From contig NC_082413.1 of the NCBI RefSeq assembly GCF_004011695.2, forward strand, positions 1,781,001 through 1,845,000: a stretch of DNA of 64,000 nucleotides, read 5' to 3'. The first letter of the stretch is position 1. Every line of letters begins with the position of its first letter. Both the position numbers and the translations under genes were made by a program. Positions 43,732 to 55,620 of this stretch are shown in pieces. This stretch comes from Ascochyta rabiei. Its lineage: Eukaryota > Ascomycota > Dothideomycetes > Pleosporales > Didymellaceae. The notes under the pieces were generated by a model. The model was not told where the DNA came from. It searched no databases and saw nothing but the letters and a program-made list of their open reading frames with translations.

Positions 43732-44071
43732 AATCAGAGCAAAGGGACTGCCACGTGTTTCCAAAGTATGTCTAACATGGGAGACAGACTGCAAGCATAA
43801 GGGAAACCCGGTACCTGATGATGTATACTACGATGTGTGCAGGGTGCATTGAGACTTCAAACTCCAAACAAACCTGGACAGAGACTATTGGACTTTGCAA
43901 AAGGGCTACTCGGAAAGAGCTTGAAACTTGACTTTTACTGTTGCAGTAGGAGATCGAATATTCTTCAGCTAGTAATGACTAAAAAAATACCGTTTCTAAT
44001 CAGGTTGTCCGAAAGACAAATCACTGTGTCTGGAACTAACGCCTATTCACTCACTTCTCGCCAGCTGTTCT
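43732..44071. other. Intergenic between convergent genes
   Basis: 340 bp without a supported feature. Confidence 0.5.
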
Positions 44072-44663
44072 TCAAGGTGCATTAGCTTCCCACATATCGA
44101 TTATCACGCCCTCTGTCCCATTCCGCGTTAGTACACCCACAGCCACCACGTCGTTGAGCCAGTTGTAGGTGCCGTTTGTAGCGGTTTCGAATTTTCCTCG
44201 TAAAAGCGTCCTCCCATCTGACTGCGTCGGCCCTTCGGTCTGAACGTAGATCCAGGCGCCATCATCAGTTTGAATGTTATAGCGCGCATCTGGACGGATC
44301 TTGCCGTCTTTGTCTGTGAGCCGCCAGTCTGCGCCTAGGTTGAGTACTTTGCCTTGGAGCTCGTCAGCCTGCACGTCCTTGCAATGATGACAATCGATGA
44401 ATACTGGAGTGACGACCATGCTGCTTTTCTGCAATGACGCGCTAGGAAGACATACCGGAAAGTCGAGGTCCTTTGAAGGTGCCGCCCACGATGGGGATCA
44501 CAATGCGCTCCTGGCCATTCGGCACGGGCCCTAGTGAAAACCGTTCACCAAGCTGGACTTCCATATGATACAGCAATGTCATTTCAGGTGGTTGGGGGCT
44601 ACTTTGCGCCATGACGTACGTTGCGAGAGCTGCGACGATCGATAAAGGTCCGAGGATGTGCAT
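44072..44663 (-). CDS. Secreted DUF3237 (UPF0311) family protein
   Basis: Exons 44663-44456 and 44352-44072 give 162 residues with a signal peptide (MHILGPLSIVAALATYVMAQ). The mature part is one DUF3237 beta-barrel domain: LLYHMEVQLGERFSLG, VIPIVGGTFKGPRLSG, the join to KVLNLGADWRL, and YNIQTDDGAWIYVQTEGP. The 103-bp intron is longer than its neighbours and uses a CAAG acceptor; upstream AG sites give immediate stops. Function of the family is unknown. It follows the carboxylesterase gene in the same orientation with 215 bp between them. Confidence 0.82.
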
Positions 44664-44878
44664 TTTGAAGCGTGAAGTTTTGATTGCTTTGTTGTCTGAT
44701 TGCTAGCGCCTCCGCTAGATATAGGACTACCTGCATCGTACCAATATATTGCCGTTGTGGAGAGGATTGTGCGATGTCGTCATCCAGGAACGGCGGTGTT
44801 GGCGGCAGTTGTCGACGCTAGCCCCCACCCCGCACTCCGATCATCGCACCTCCCCTCGGCTACCATCTGCTTTCGCGC
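44664..44878. promoter_or_regulatory. Short spacer, promoter of the DUF3237 gene
   Basis: 215 bp between the carboxylesterase stop (44879) and the DUF3237 ATG (44663). A CTATATATC-like TATA lies near 44715-44722 on the plus reading; assignment is tentative. Confidence 0.3.
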
Positions 44879-46841
44879 CTACAAACTGGGCGGTATTCCA
44901 GCTGTACCTACGATGGCCTGGTAGATCGGCTTGTACAAGTTGCATCTGTAGTCCACTTGGCTCTGCGGCAGCATTGTCACACCTCCACCCTTCACTTTTC
45001 CTACATCCCCTAGCACGCCTAGATTCCAATCACCAGTTGTCACGTTTCCGTTGCTTCCGTAGTACAGACCACTAACAGCCTGGTCGTAAGCACCGGAAAG
45101 TACTGAGCCAGCCTGACCAGTACCAACAGCGTTCCATCCCGGACCGGCCAGGGGGTTCTTTGCAAACCGCGCCCATGCGCCTTGCATGAAAGAAGAAAGC
45201 GCATACTCCTGCGTTGTAGTATTGGCCTTGTTGTAAGTACGAAAGATAAGAGGAATCTCAGACGCGTGGTATGCGCCTAATCGCGGGAAAGCCTGGGTGT
45301 TAGAGAAGGAAGCGTTGAAGAAATAGCGCCAAGTAGGGATACCAATGGAGGCTGTTGCGTTGGCCCAAAGAGCTGCCGGCTACAAAGACGTCAATACAGT
45401 AACAGACAAAAACCACTCAAATTTGGTACGTACACATTGATATGTCAGATCAGTGATGACTGCAGAGATTGCATCGTAGCCATTAGTAATGCCTGGACTA
45501 CCGATGGAGTAGGCTGCTGCAATTGCTGGTATCAGTGCGGGCGCTGCGCTGAAGCTGGTTTGCAGAAAGGCAGAAAGGTTGGTTTGGCCAACCGCGAAGA
45601 CTCTGTGAATAATCAGTGACGAACCAAGAATCTTAACTAGGGGCACACACCGTCCTTCCTGCGAGTTTGAGCCTCCTAATACAGGGATGTGCGAGATGTT
45701 ACCGCTCAACCTGCGTGCTGCCGGGTTCTGAACAAGCGTCACATTGTCTGCGACAGGGCTAAAGACCAACGAGTTCATTTCGACGACTCTCTTAACCTCG
45801 GTCGCATTCGCTGCGCGTACGCAAGTCAGGTTACTTCCATATGTACCTGGGCATTTGAGTGATGCCGTGAGATTGTTCCATGCAGAGATACTGGAGGTCT
45901 GTGGAGCAGGCCGGTAACTGTATTGGCCGCTTTGCAGGATCGCAGCACGGAACGGAGGCTTGCTGTTTTTGGGGTAGCTGGTCAAGAGTGCATCAACGGA
46001 GAAGGCTCCGGCGCTCTCGCCGAAGATGGTAACCTTGGTTGGGTCGCCACCAAAAGCGTGGATGTTGCGCTGCACCCAGTCAAGTGCGAAACGCTGGTCG
46101 AGGAAACCGAGATTCTTTCCAGTTGCGGGGAGCTCGGGGGAGGCTGGAAAACCAAACACTGCTAGACTTCAGAAGTTGCATCAACAGCTGCACGATGACT
46201 TTACCAACCATTGGTTCGGTAGTTTGTGGTCACAACAATGACATCCTCGTATGCTGCGAATGCACTGCCATCGTAGTTCTGCTGGCCTAGCAGTGGTATC
46301 AGTAGTTGTTAAGCATTTGAAACCACAATCGAGCGCACCGGCATTGCCAAACTGCAGCGAGCCCCCATAGATCCAAAACATCACGGCTCTTCCATTACCG
46401 CCTGGCGATCCAGAAGGAGCGTAGACGTTGAGATACAAGCAATCCTCAGACTCCACCGGTGGTGGGTTGTTGAACACGCTTTGCGTAAATTGTGAGCTTA
46501 CTTGCGGGTCTGATTGTTGGTCAGTATGAGCTATAGAGCAATGACTCTATGATCGACCTACATCTAAACTGCTGGATACAGGCTGGCTTCCATTCCGTAG
46601 CGTTCAGACGTTGGCTGAAGGCTGTGACATTACGCGGCGGCGAAAATCTCTCGGGTGGTGACTGAGCAAAGGGAACTCCAAGAAATTGATTGACCGATGG
46701 TCCTAGCCCATTAGGGAGAGCTGTAGCCTTTCCTAGTAATACTCCTGCATCAATTGTCACGGTTGGTGACGGATTGTAGTCGAGGGTCAAACCCAACGCT
46801 GGAAGGAAAGCCAAAGACAGAAGATTGTTGTCGAGACGCAT
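44879..46841 (-). CDS. Secreted type-B carboxylesterase / lipase
   Basis: Six exons on the minus strand (46841-46562, 46509-46339, 46286-46209, 46158-45651, 45602-45434, 45379-44879), introns 48-54 bp, total 568 residues. An N-terminal signal peptide (MRLDNNLLSLAFLPALGLTL) precedes the alpha/beta-hydrolase domain. Seen: ESEDCLYLNVYAP, the oxyanion GGSLQFGNAG, the nucleophile elbow TIFGESAGAFS (Ser about 225), the acid Glu in SNSQEGR and the His in GAYHASEIPLIF. So it is catalytically complete: an esterase with many N-glycosylation sites. Two donors are weak (GTGCGC and GTTGGT), but only these keep the frame and the motifs. Confidence 0.9.
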
Positions 46842-48089
46842 TGTGAGAGACTTTTGGAAGCCCGGAAGTTCACCAAGTAAGACTTAAGGAGTCCTATTTG
46901 TAGCTGCGTGTATAGCTTCTGCCATAGCCAATCAACGCGATGGATGAGAAACCGAGGCCGCTTCGACAGGACAGCTTGTGTTGTCAATACTTCCTGTACG
47001 CATGGCGTTTTCGCCCAGTCTGGTACCTCTATACAAACAGCTTGGGCGACCTGTGATACCGAGGCATGGCCGTCAGCTGGACCTTGGCTTGCTGATGCTA
47101 GTACAGCAAGGCTGTGCGCTAAACAGTCCGTTGTTTTTTAGTGTAGCCACGAACAACCTCTTCTGATAATTCAGACCTTTTTTGCGAAGTTGAAGAGCGG
47201 TTATAGACGATTCCTGCAAGGACATGTCTATTACTTCAAAGACGCTTGATGGGTGTAGCTATTGTCGATCATCGTATTGCTGACGAAGGCCGTTCGTGGA
47301 GGGAACGGAAGCGGGCCGAGGTGCAAGTCGATCTTTTTGCGGGGTATTATCCCCAGCCACGCGCTACCAGGCATCTTTCGGATTAGACAGAGCTCGGGCT
47401 TTCTAGATACATGAGGGGATGCTGTTGTTGTAATTAGTCATCATATCGGCGGCCAAGCAGCAAACAAGATGCCATCTCGATGCGAAGCTTAAACGACGTC
47501 ATCGTTGACAACGTGAACTGCAATCCCTCACTCTCTGGAGGCAGGATAGAGGAGCGTTGCATGACTTGTGTTAGGATTCCCTAAAGGTAAACACTGCTTA
47601 ATACACTACGGTCTGCACATGCTGTAATTGATCCCTCCTAGGATTCTTGCTTGTGCCAGTATCAATGTAGCTCAGACTGCACAGTTCCATTTTTTTTTGA
47701 AACTGGCGAAGCTCCTCCATAGTCATGTGCGGTACACACACCTCTCCACTGCGGCTCCTTTCCAGCTGCTTGCCTGCCGCATCCATCATCTCCCAGATCT
47801 CAGTATTCATCTTTGCGATCTTTCCTTTGATCGATAGCTTCTCGCGTGCCTGGTGTGGGGAAAGTCCGTGCCGCGTTCATCATGCAGAACACGCCCTTCA
47901 GAGGAGGCGTTGAAAGGTGGCGTTATCGCAGTGGATCCCAGGGTCTCGATTTTGCGTCGTAACTTTGCCGCTACATTGAAATTCTTGTAGAGCAGCAGCA
48001 ACAGTGCTTTCTCTACTGGGTGGTACAAAACACCAGTTCTGGAGTTTTTCCATCTCAACGCCGTCTGCAGCTACCAACGTATACCCAAG
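46842..48089. other. Intergenic 1.2 kb
   Basis: Short minus-strand frames (about 47598-48058) look weakly coding, for example MTMEELRQFQKKMELC, and might belong to the decayed regulator to the right, but I cannot connect them. Confidence 0.4.
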
Positions 48090-49002
48090 CTAGTAGAGAG
48101 AAGCGTGTGTAGCAGAAACGGTGCTCTTGTTGGTGCCCTCATCTGTAGAGGCAGCTATGTCACTTACTGCCTGGGCAGTCTCTGTAAGTGACATTGTCAG
48201 TGTATAATCAGCGACTACATCCTGGTGTAGAGACACGCAACCCACTCGTCCCAAATGATGGAAGTAAGAGTTGTAATCGAGATACTCTCCCGTCGACTTC
48301 GGTCTACTCAATTTCAATGACCCGTCTAGCTACAATGTGGTGCTGTTCTTTGTCCCGCAGGCCTTTGCGAGGCAAGTCGAGTGATAGTAAATAAACTTCT
48401 TCCCGACGAGTGATCGGACATCGACACCACATGACGGTGTAGAAGAGCGCAGGGACGAGAGACGTGTCGAAGGTAACATTGGCAGCAGCCACTGGAGACG
48501 GAAAACGTGGCCGTAAGAAATAGAGGTCTAGTGCTTCGATCAGATGGTTTGCGTGTGATAGTAGTAGTTTGAAATTTTCAAGTTGCGAGTCAAAAATCAT
48601 TTGCCTTGTGTCGAATATGCAAGCGCAAGCGGAGTAGCTAGAATAGTATCCAGTTTTAAGGGCGCTGATAGCGAGTCTGCCTGCGATGGACAGCTGTTAA
48701 GATCTTTCTAACTCTGACAAGGCTTTCAACTAGGTTGAATGTAGGGCTAGTACGCTATCTCGCTCTTGAGAGTCTGACACTGTTGGCGAGACTGCCTGAT
48801 ACAACTTTACTGCGATGCGCCGCGCAAGTAGGATAGCGGCGTTGCGTAGATCCCAAAACGAAGATTCGGCATCGCTGATGCTAATTAAAAGAACTGCGTT
48901 GAATTGCTGCGGAAACTTTTTGAAGAAGGCAAAGTTTGTCTCGACATCAACGCCATACACAAGGGCGGATGCTAGTCCTAGAGTAAGGATTGACAGATTC
49001 AT
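48090..49002 (-). pseudogene. Degenerate fungal transcription-factor-like remnant
   Basis: Minus-strand fragments in order resemble the C-terminal half of Zn2Cys6 regulators: SSFWDLRNAAILLARRIAV (about 48880-48830), then MIFDSQLENFKLLLSHANHLI from 48600, FDTSLVPALFYTVMWCR and RREEVYLLSLDLPRKGLRD, ending VIEIE before a TAG. After the stop, sense continues only in another frame. The P-L-hydrophobic-CR-x-P-x-RR pattern is typical of that family. No zinc cluster is visible and stops and shifts interrupt it. Divergent from the transporter pseudogene. Moderate to low certainty. Confidence 0.38.
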
Positions 49003-49200
49003 GAACTTGTTGGGACGGTTTCGAGCTGTTGCCAGCGAACACCTATCGTGAAGCAGCTAATAGAATTGATCTACCATGCAGTGCCACCGTCATATCTCGC
49101 ACCCTTGTGCCGATAAGATCCGATCCGCAAACAGAGGAGCTCCACAGAAACCGCCCTTGGGGAGCGTTCTCCAGATCTGTCGAATTATAGATCCTGACAT

Positions 49201-50595
49201 GCATGGCTGATAGTCTCTATCTACTATCCCGGAACGCTGATCGGTTGCTTAATCGGTGGATCCATCGGCGATCGGTACGGAAGAATCAAGAACATCTTTG
49301 TTGGAGCTGCAGTCGCGACGGTTGGTGCTGCGTTGCAGTGCTCGGCAATGAACCACGAGTGTATGATCTATGCACGAGTTATGAATAGTTGAGGCACAGG
49401 TATCCTCAACTCCATCATTCCTATTTGCGCCACTGAAATTGCTGATCACACTTCACGTGGTCAGTTCATTGCGATTGAATTCACACTCAACATCCTCGGA
49501 GTCTCCACTGCATACGGGCTCGGATATGCATACTCTTTCTAAGGCGATAGAATATGCTCCCTCATCTAGCGCTTTCCCATTACCTTCCAGATCATCATGC
49601 TGATGGCTCTCATGGGCGCTATAATGTTCTTCCATAAGTCGCCGCGCTGGCTTGTGAAGATGGGTCGAAAGGCTGAAGGCCGTTATGTGCTAGCTCGACT
49701 CCCAGGCGACACAGGTATATACAAAAAGAAAGCAGAGACCGAGTTCCAAAAGATTGTGTTATCTTGCGAGCTCGAGCGTTCAGACTTCCGTAAGCAAGGT
49801 TACTTCGATATGCTATTCGGTATTGATTCAGGCAAGCTACAAACCGACAGGCGCGTCCAGCTAGTCATCTGGATCCAAATTATGCAAAAACGGGTTGGCA
49901 TTGCTGCAATTCCTGTCTTTGCTCCTACAATCTTCGGCATTTCTGGCATCAGCCCTGCAAAGCGACAATGAATCTCTGGTGTAAACAACATCTGCTACAT
50001 GTTTTCCACGCTGATCTGCGTCTTCACCCTCGACCGCATTAGCCATCTATGGACCTGCTACTGGCGATCTGCTGATCAAGGTATCGCAATGGCTCTCGCC
50101 GGCGTATTCTCATACTTCTGTCAGCAAGCTACAGCCAACGGCGATGCAGCCAAAGCCTCGCAATACGGAATTGCAGCTGTTTCCACAGTGTTCATCTTCA
50201 TATCCATCTTTGGCGCCACATGGTTAACAGTGCCGTGGCTGTATACCGCCGAAATTTTCTCGCTGGATGTCAGAGCTAAGGGCAATGCTTGAGGAGTCGT
50301 TGGTTGGTCTATTGGTAATGGCTGGCTGACCCTGCTTTGCCTCATCATGTTCGAATCACTCAGTGAGAGGACGTTCTACATCTTTGCTGCCTGCAACGCC
50401 GTTTCGATTCCAATGATATGGGCACTGTCTCCGGAAACCAATCAGCGCACGCTTGAGGAGAACGACCTTCTATTTGTATCGGATAGCATCTGAAAATGGG
50501 AGGCGGAGACGAACACCAATAGTCTGAGGAGTCTGCGGGGTGAGAGCAGCTATGAAAATGTGAACGACTTAAAGGGAGGTCGGTTTGTAAGTTGA
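49201..50595 (+). pseudogene. MFS sugar transporter pseudogene
   Basis: One frame from 49201 to TGA 50593-50595 carries most of a hexose/alpha-glucoside-type transporter: IVSIYYPGTLIG, GGSIGDRYGRIKN, EIADHTSRGQFIAIEFTLN, RFPITFQIIMLM, SPRWLVKMGR, GVNNICYMFSTLI, VPWLYTAEIFSLDVRAKGNA, GVVGWSIGNGWLTLL, ALSPETNQRTLEE. Internal stops at 49390 (TGA), 49540 (TAA), 49567 (TAG), 49969 (TGA), 50290 (TGA) and 50491 (TGA) interrupt it. At least four fall where Trp is expected. The N-terminal ~60 residues are missing or unreadable. No frameshift is needed. Lies 1 kb upstream of the alpha-galactosidase gene on the same strand. Confidence 0.85.
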
Positions 50596-51573
50596 GGGCA
50601 GTAAACTATTGGCCATTTGCAGCGTTATCTCTCTCTTGTGATTAGTTCTAATGTCGCTGCTGTCAGGTCACTACAGCCGATAGAGTCTCAAGTCACCGTC
50701 AGTGAAAAGTGATTTGAGTTCCATACCATTTCCTACAGTTCAAAAGGCCATTGAACAGAACAAAAACTTGTAAGCTGTGACTAGAGTGTAGCGCACCTGA
50801 AAGGCTCTTTAGAAATCTCCGCGTGGTCCAAGCGGGTTTGATAGAAGTCAATTCACCAACGCTAGATCCGATATACCTACAGATGTGAACTCTCATGGAA
50901 CCCAGTGAAGCCATCGTTATGCAATACTCAAGGCAAGCTCTCAAGTTTATAAACAAAGTAGAGAAAAAAATTGCGGGTGGATCTCGTGGATCGTCACAAG
51001 AATACAATAGCCTGGCTTTGGCGTGTCCCAGGTAGTTATCATGTCATCAACGCAAATTTTCCGTACTGTTGGTGAGTACGTTCGTGGTGTTGATGTGCGA
51101 ATCAAAGGTTCCCGTATTTCGGCGATTTTGCCGTTGACGTCACGCACAGACGATCGGTTCGGCTATACAACCGGCCCCTCTACCAACAACAACAGCAAAA
51201 CGGAACATTTCCATGTCGTGCATCGTGGTATCATTCTTCCGACGCGGGGTAGAGTTTCGCTAGACACGGTCCGTTAGTACCAGCATGGGCTTATCTCCGT
51301 CATACCCTGGTATTTCCCCAGACACAACAGTCGTCACCTTCCCCGTATGCTTGCTTTGACATGGATACGATCGTCTTAGCAACGATCCTGGCGGGTCTTG
51401 TGTGATGAAGATATGGTTCTAAAAGTCTTGAGTACCTTTTACGGTGATTTATCCGTCGTGCGCGATGTCACGTTAGAAGACCAAGAATGATGCAGCCAAG
51501 CTTACTGATGGTATAAGTCATGATTCTCCTGTGATCACAGCAATTGTCTCGAGAGATAGCAGCAACTTTGATC
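50596..51573. other. Intergenic, upstream of the alpha-galactosidase
   Basis: About 1 kb with no supported frame. It should contain the alpha-galactosidase promoter; no specific operator is identified. Confidence 0.5.
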
Positions 51574-53312
51574 ATGGCGGCCTCACTTCTTCTGACTGTA
51601 GCATTGGTTGCACCAACCCTGGCAAAGACCGTCCGCTCACCAACGCCACCTATGGGGTGGAACTCGTATAACAGTTACAACTGCTTTCCATCTGAAGACA
51701 AGATCAAACACAGTACCGACGGCCTGATTGCTCTAGGCCTCGACAAACTCGGCTACAACTTTATCACTGTCGACTGTGGCTGGCCGTCAAGAGATCGAAC
51801 GTCGGATGGCAAGCTGCAATGGAACGAGACGCTGTTTCCCTCCGGCGGTAAGGCATTGGGTGACTACATTCACGATCTTGGTCTGGATTTTGGACTGTAC
51901 TCGGGTGCAGGGTACCTGCAGTGTGGAAGCACGGATCTTCCTGCGAGTCTTGGTTACGAGCAGCTCGACGCTGAGAGCTTTGCTGAGTGGGGCGGCGATA
52001 GTCTGAAGTATGCAAGTGTCTAAGACTTGCACTCCAGCATCAGATACTGACACAGCTCAAGGTACGACAACTGCTATTCCACATCCAACACCACTATGGT
52101 TGATTCTTCCTCGGCCGAATCACAGTCGCCCGCACGCTTCCAGCACATGGCCGCCGAGCTCGATGCAGTAGACCGTGACATCCATTACTATGTATGCCAA
52201 TGGGGTATTGGCGTCGACACTGGCGAGTGGGCCTCGAAGATTGGTAACTCATGGAGGATCAGCAACGATATTTACAACGCATGGCGCAGTATCTGGCGTA
52301 TCACTAACCAAGTTGTTCCTTACTACAGGCACACAACGGTTGGCGCATTCGCTGACATGGACATGCTCATGTAAGCTTAATTGACTCCAAGCGTAACGTG
52401 CTGGCTGACAGTAATAGCGTCGGCCTAAACGCACTTTCTGAGGAGGAGGAGCGCTTCCATTTCGGCATGTGGGCTATCAACAAATCGCCCTTGATCATTG
52501 GTGCTGCAGTCGACCCAGAAAAACTCAATCAGCACTCGCTGGATATCATGTCGAATAAAGAAGTCATCGCTATTAACCAGGATCCGCTGGCCAAGCAGAC
52601 TCAGCTCGTTCGTCGCTATACCGTGGAAGAGTACGATATATGGCTTGGAGAGCTTTCCGGCTCACGTCAAATCGTGGGTGTTGCGAACTGGAGGAACAGC
52701 TCCCAAAGCATTGAGATCGATATTGCATCACTCGGCATCGAAAGCGCGCAGGCTCGAGACGTATGGGCTGCAAAGGATCTCGGTCGCGTTGAAGGAGTGC
52801 AGAAGCTAGACCTCGCTGGTCACGAACTCCGTCTCTGGATCCTCTCCAACACAACCACAGCTGCACCTCTCAAGCCTACCGGCTACCACTCTGCCTCGAA
52901 TGCTACACTCTCTGGATCAGCGAAGCTGGTTTCATGCTCATCTGGAGCTTGCCAACCCGCCGGTTCAAAGGTCGGCAATATTGCCTTGGGATCCAGCGCC
53001 ACATTTACATCCGTATCTGCCTCATCATCAGGCAAGAAGACAATCGGGATCGACTTTGTCAACTACGACTACGCTTTCACAACAGCGTGGGAGTGGGGTG
53101 ATAATGCAAGGAACGCAACGCTTGCGGTCAATGGAGGTGCACCGAAGCGATGGGCATTTCCTCTGTCTGGTGGCAACTGGGAGGAGAGTGGACGCTTGAT
53201 CATTGAAGTTGATGGCTTTGTCGAAGGTGCGAATAACACTGTTGTGTTTAGCGGGTTTGGCGATGCTACTGCATGGGCACCAGATCTTGTTGGGTTTGAG
53301 GTCCTGGAGTAG
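51574..53312 (+). CDS. Secreted alpha-galactosidase, GH27 with C-terminal CBM35-like domain
   Basis: Exons 51574-52007, 52062-52370, 52418-53312 (introns 54 and 47 bp) give 545 residues. Start ATG 51574 gives a signal peptide (MAASLLLTVALVAPTLAK). The catalytic barrel shows PPMGWNSYNSYNC, FITVDCGWPSRDR and FGLYSGAGYLQCG. KYDNCY (restored by splicing) is where the GH27 nucleophile Asp lies, and RISNDI where the acid/base Asp lies. HFGMWAINKSPLIIG and SNKEVIAINQDPLA follow. After residue ~420 a beta-rich region (IGIDFVNYDYAF, GRLIIEVDGF, DLVGFEVLE) resembles CBM35. It releases terminal alpha-galactose from oligosaccharides or galactomannan outside the cell. Confidence 0.93.
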
Positions 53313-54009
53313 ACCGTAGTAGCATCCCTGCTCCACAGATAACGTATGCACTCAGTTTCACCTCCTTCTTTGGCGCTGACTTATTCGCGTTTGTCATCTT
53401 TGTTTGCGATGTGATGTCATGCGCAACATTCAGCAATCGCTGCTCCTGCAATATATGAGCGCAGACATCACGTTCACCTTCTTCTAGTCTCGATCACGTG
53501 ACACAACGGTGAGATAGGTGCTGAAAGTCCACGCATCTACTGACATACAATATGTCCAGTAGCTTCATCTCAAATTCTGCACCCGATACGACTTCCATTG
53601 CACTTTCAGCAAGAATGGGTCTTTACAACATATTGGCATTAAAGCACGTTTACAAATCTGCCTCAGTGTGGACTGTTTTCGTAACGAAGCTTCCTACGTG
53701 CCACGTCAGAATTTGGACGATGCTTTCACCTCGACACCGCCAACCCCAGCTGACCACTCTTCACGGTGAAGATGGCTCTTATTATTAGATCCTGGTCACT
53801 TCGAGCACAGCACAGTTCATCTCACTGCCACTATAGTTTACTTCCCTTGCCCCACTGCCCAACACAAACACCCATTCTCCATTCGGATTGCTACACTCAC
53901 GCGTGCGCATCATCCCTTGACTGCGCTCCTCCCTCACATCGCTCTTATACTGTTTCGTAACACGCAATATTGTACAGCTTCTTGTACAAGATCGCACTAT
54001 ACCGGCGCC
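53313..54009. other. Intergenic 0.7 kb
   Basis: No supported frame. The region upstream of 54010 is CT-rich, as in fungal promoters. Confidence 0.5.
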
Positions 54010-55620
54010 ATGGCAGCCAACAACGAATGCGATATCGCGCCGCAAAACACCGTAACCAGTCACGCATCGATTTCGAGCGCTCAAGCTATTGGTAGCTCAC
54101 CAATAGATCCCCTACAAGTCAAACACGAGTACCGATCGCCTTCAACGAGTATCGACTTTCCACTTCCTCCTGCGCCTGCTTCGAGTCTCCAGTCGATCTC
54201 TCATAAGAATACCGGTGGTTGCAAGCGAGATGATTCCATTACACCAGTTGGTGGGTTCGCAACTTTTGCATTGTACCATCGTACTCACAAAGTCCAGACT
54301 CTGAGGATGCTTCATCGACTTCTCTCTCGCCGTGCTTGAGATCGCTTCTGACGTCTCGTCATATTGCAAAGGCCGCTTCTTCACCTGAACGCCTTGTCGC
54401 TCCTGTCAATTTAACTGTTCCAGATTCAGGTGCTGGTGATGCCCGCTCATCAAGTGCCAGCTCGCCCAGCCTTGTTCTCAAGCTGAAACTTCGTGGCATA
54501 CAGGCTGTCCTCCAGGAGCCACTCCACTCCACCGACAAATACACTTCGCAATTATACGGCTCTCCAGACGGGAAGCGCACCTCATCTGAAGCAGAATTTG
54601 AAGATGACTTCGACACCGACTCTGAAATCGACATCATGTCACTCAAGAACAAGGTCATCAAGCCGACGGTGAGGAGAAAGGGCACGCGCATCAGCTCACA
54701 AAGGAGCGCGAAGGCGAAGAAACATCGCGATGGCAGCGGCAGCGATTTCAAGGACGAAGATGCCATGTTTGACGCAGGAGATGAAGACAGCTCTCCCATC
54801 TCACCTGACAGCAAGCTCATCCTGTCAACCAACATGCTCAAGCGCTCTGAGCGTATCATGGATCCTGCCAACCCAGAGCATGCCAAGCTCATCGCCGCTG
54901 CAACCAAGGCTGGTTCTGAGTACTACGACAGCGACATGGAGGATCTGCCTGGTGACGTGAAAGAGACAAACAAGCCGCACCTCTTTCGCAATGTGAAGTG
55001 GGGCTTTCTCGCAACAGACTACTCCCAAGATGCTGTCTTCACCACGGAACCTGAGTTGTACGTCCTTGGTCTCTTTCCTTTGCCTTGCCGTACCTACGCA
55101 TACATTAACACCGATCAGCACACAGTTCGTACCTGGCCGCTTCGAGCGCCTGCCTGACGGCACCGCTTCTGACCAGAAGTCCAAACTCATCATCAAGCTT
55201 ACAGATAAGCAATACCGCCAGCGCATCTTTCTCAATCCGCCGCCGCGCGACTGGAACAACCAAGAAGCCATCACTGCACTCAACAAGCGCACTGTTCAGC
55301 AGATCCGGCGCAACACGTCGATTCGCTTCCGCGAGGTCGTTGAGCCGTACGTCATGGAGGAGCGCGAGTGGATCTTGGCGCACTTGACCGAGGGAAAACC
55401 TTCCAACGGATGGAAGACGTTTGTCCATGACTTCAACCGGAAATTCGAGGGTCGGAGGCTGGAGGAGGGCGGCGTGGCGAGGCCAGAGAGGAGCCACAGC
55501 AGCCTCACAAAGGAAGTTGAGCGCTTTGGCAAGATGTACAGCAAAGGTATTGTACCAAAGAATACATCGCAGGGTATGGAAAAGACGAAGGAAAAGACGA
55601 AGGGAAAGAAGACAGAGTAG
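54010..55620 (+). CDS. Hypothetical charged protein, probably three exons
   Basis: Proposed exons 54010-54214, 54298-55057 and 55119-55620 give 488 residues. The second intron (61 bp, donor GTACGT) is well supported, because TEPEF joins TQFVPGRFERLP in frame. The first intron is a best guess, since frame and composition must switch between about 54200 and 54300. The protein is Ser-rich at the N-terminus, then acidic (EAEFEDDFDTDSEIDIMS) with a basic KAKKHRDG run. It has a structured-looking LFRNVKWGFLATDYS block, a conserved-looking YVMEEREWILAHLTEG helix region and a Lys-rich tail. Probably nuclear; family unknown. Confidence 0.65.

Noticed and set aside
49201..50595. TGA read as Trp (altered genetic code) in the transporter
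   Set aside because: TAG and TAA also occur at Trp-like sites, and neighbouring genes use TGA as a normal terminator (for example 38555-38557).
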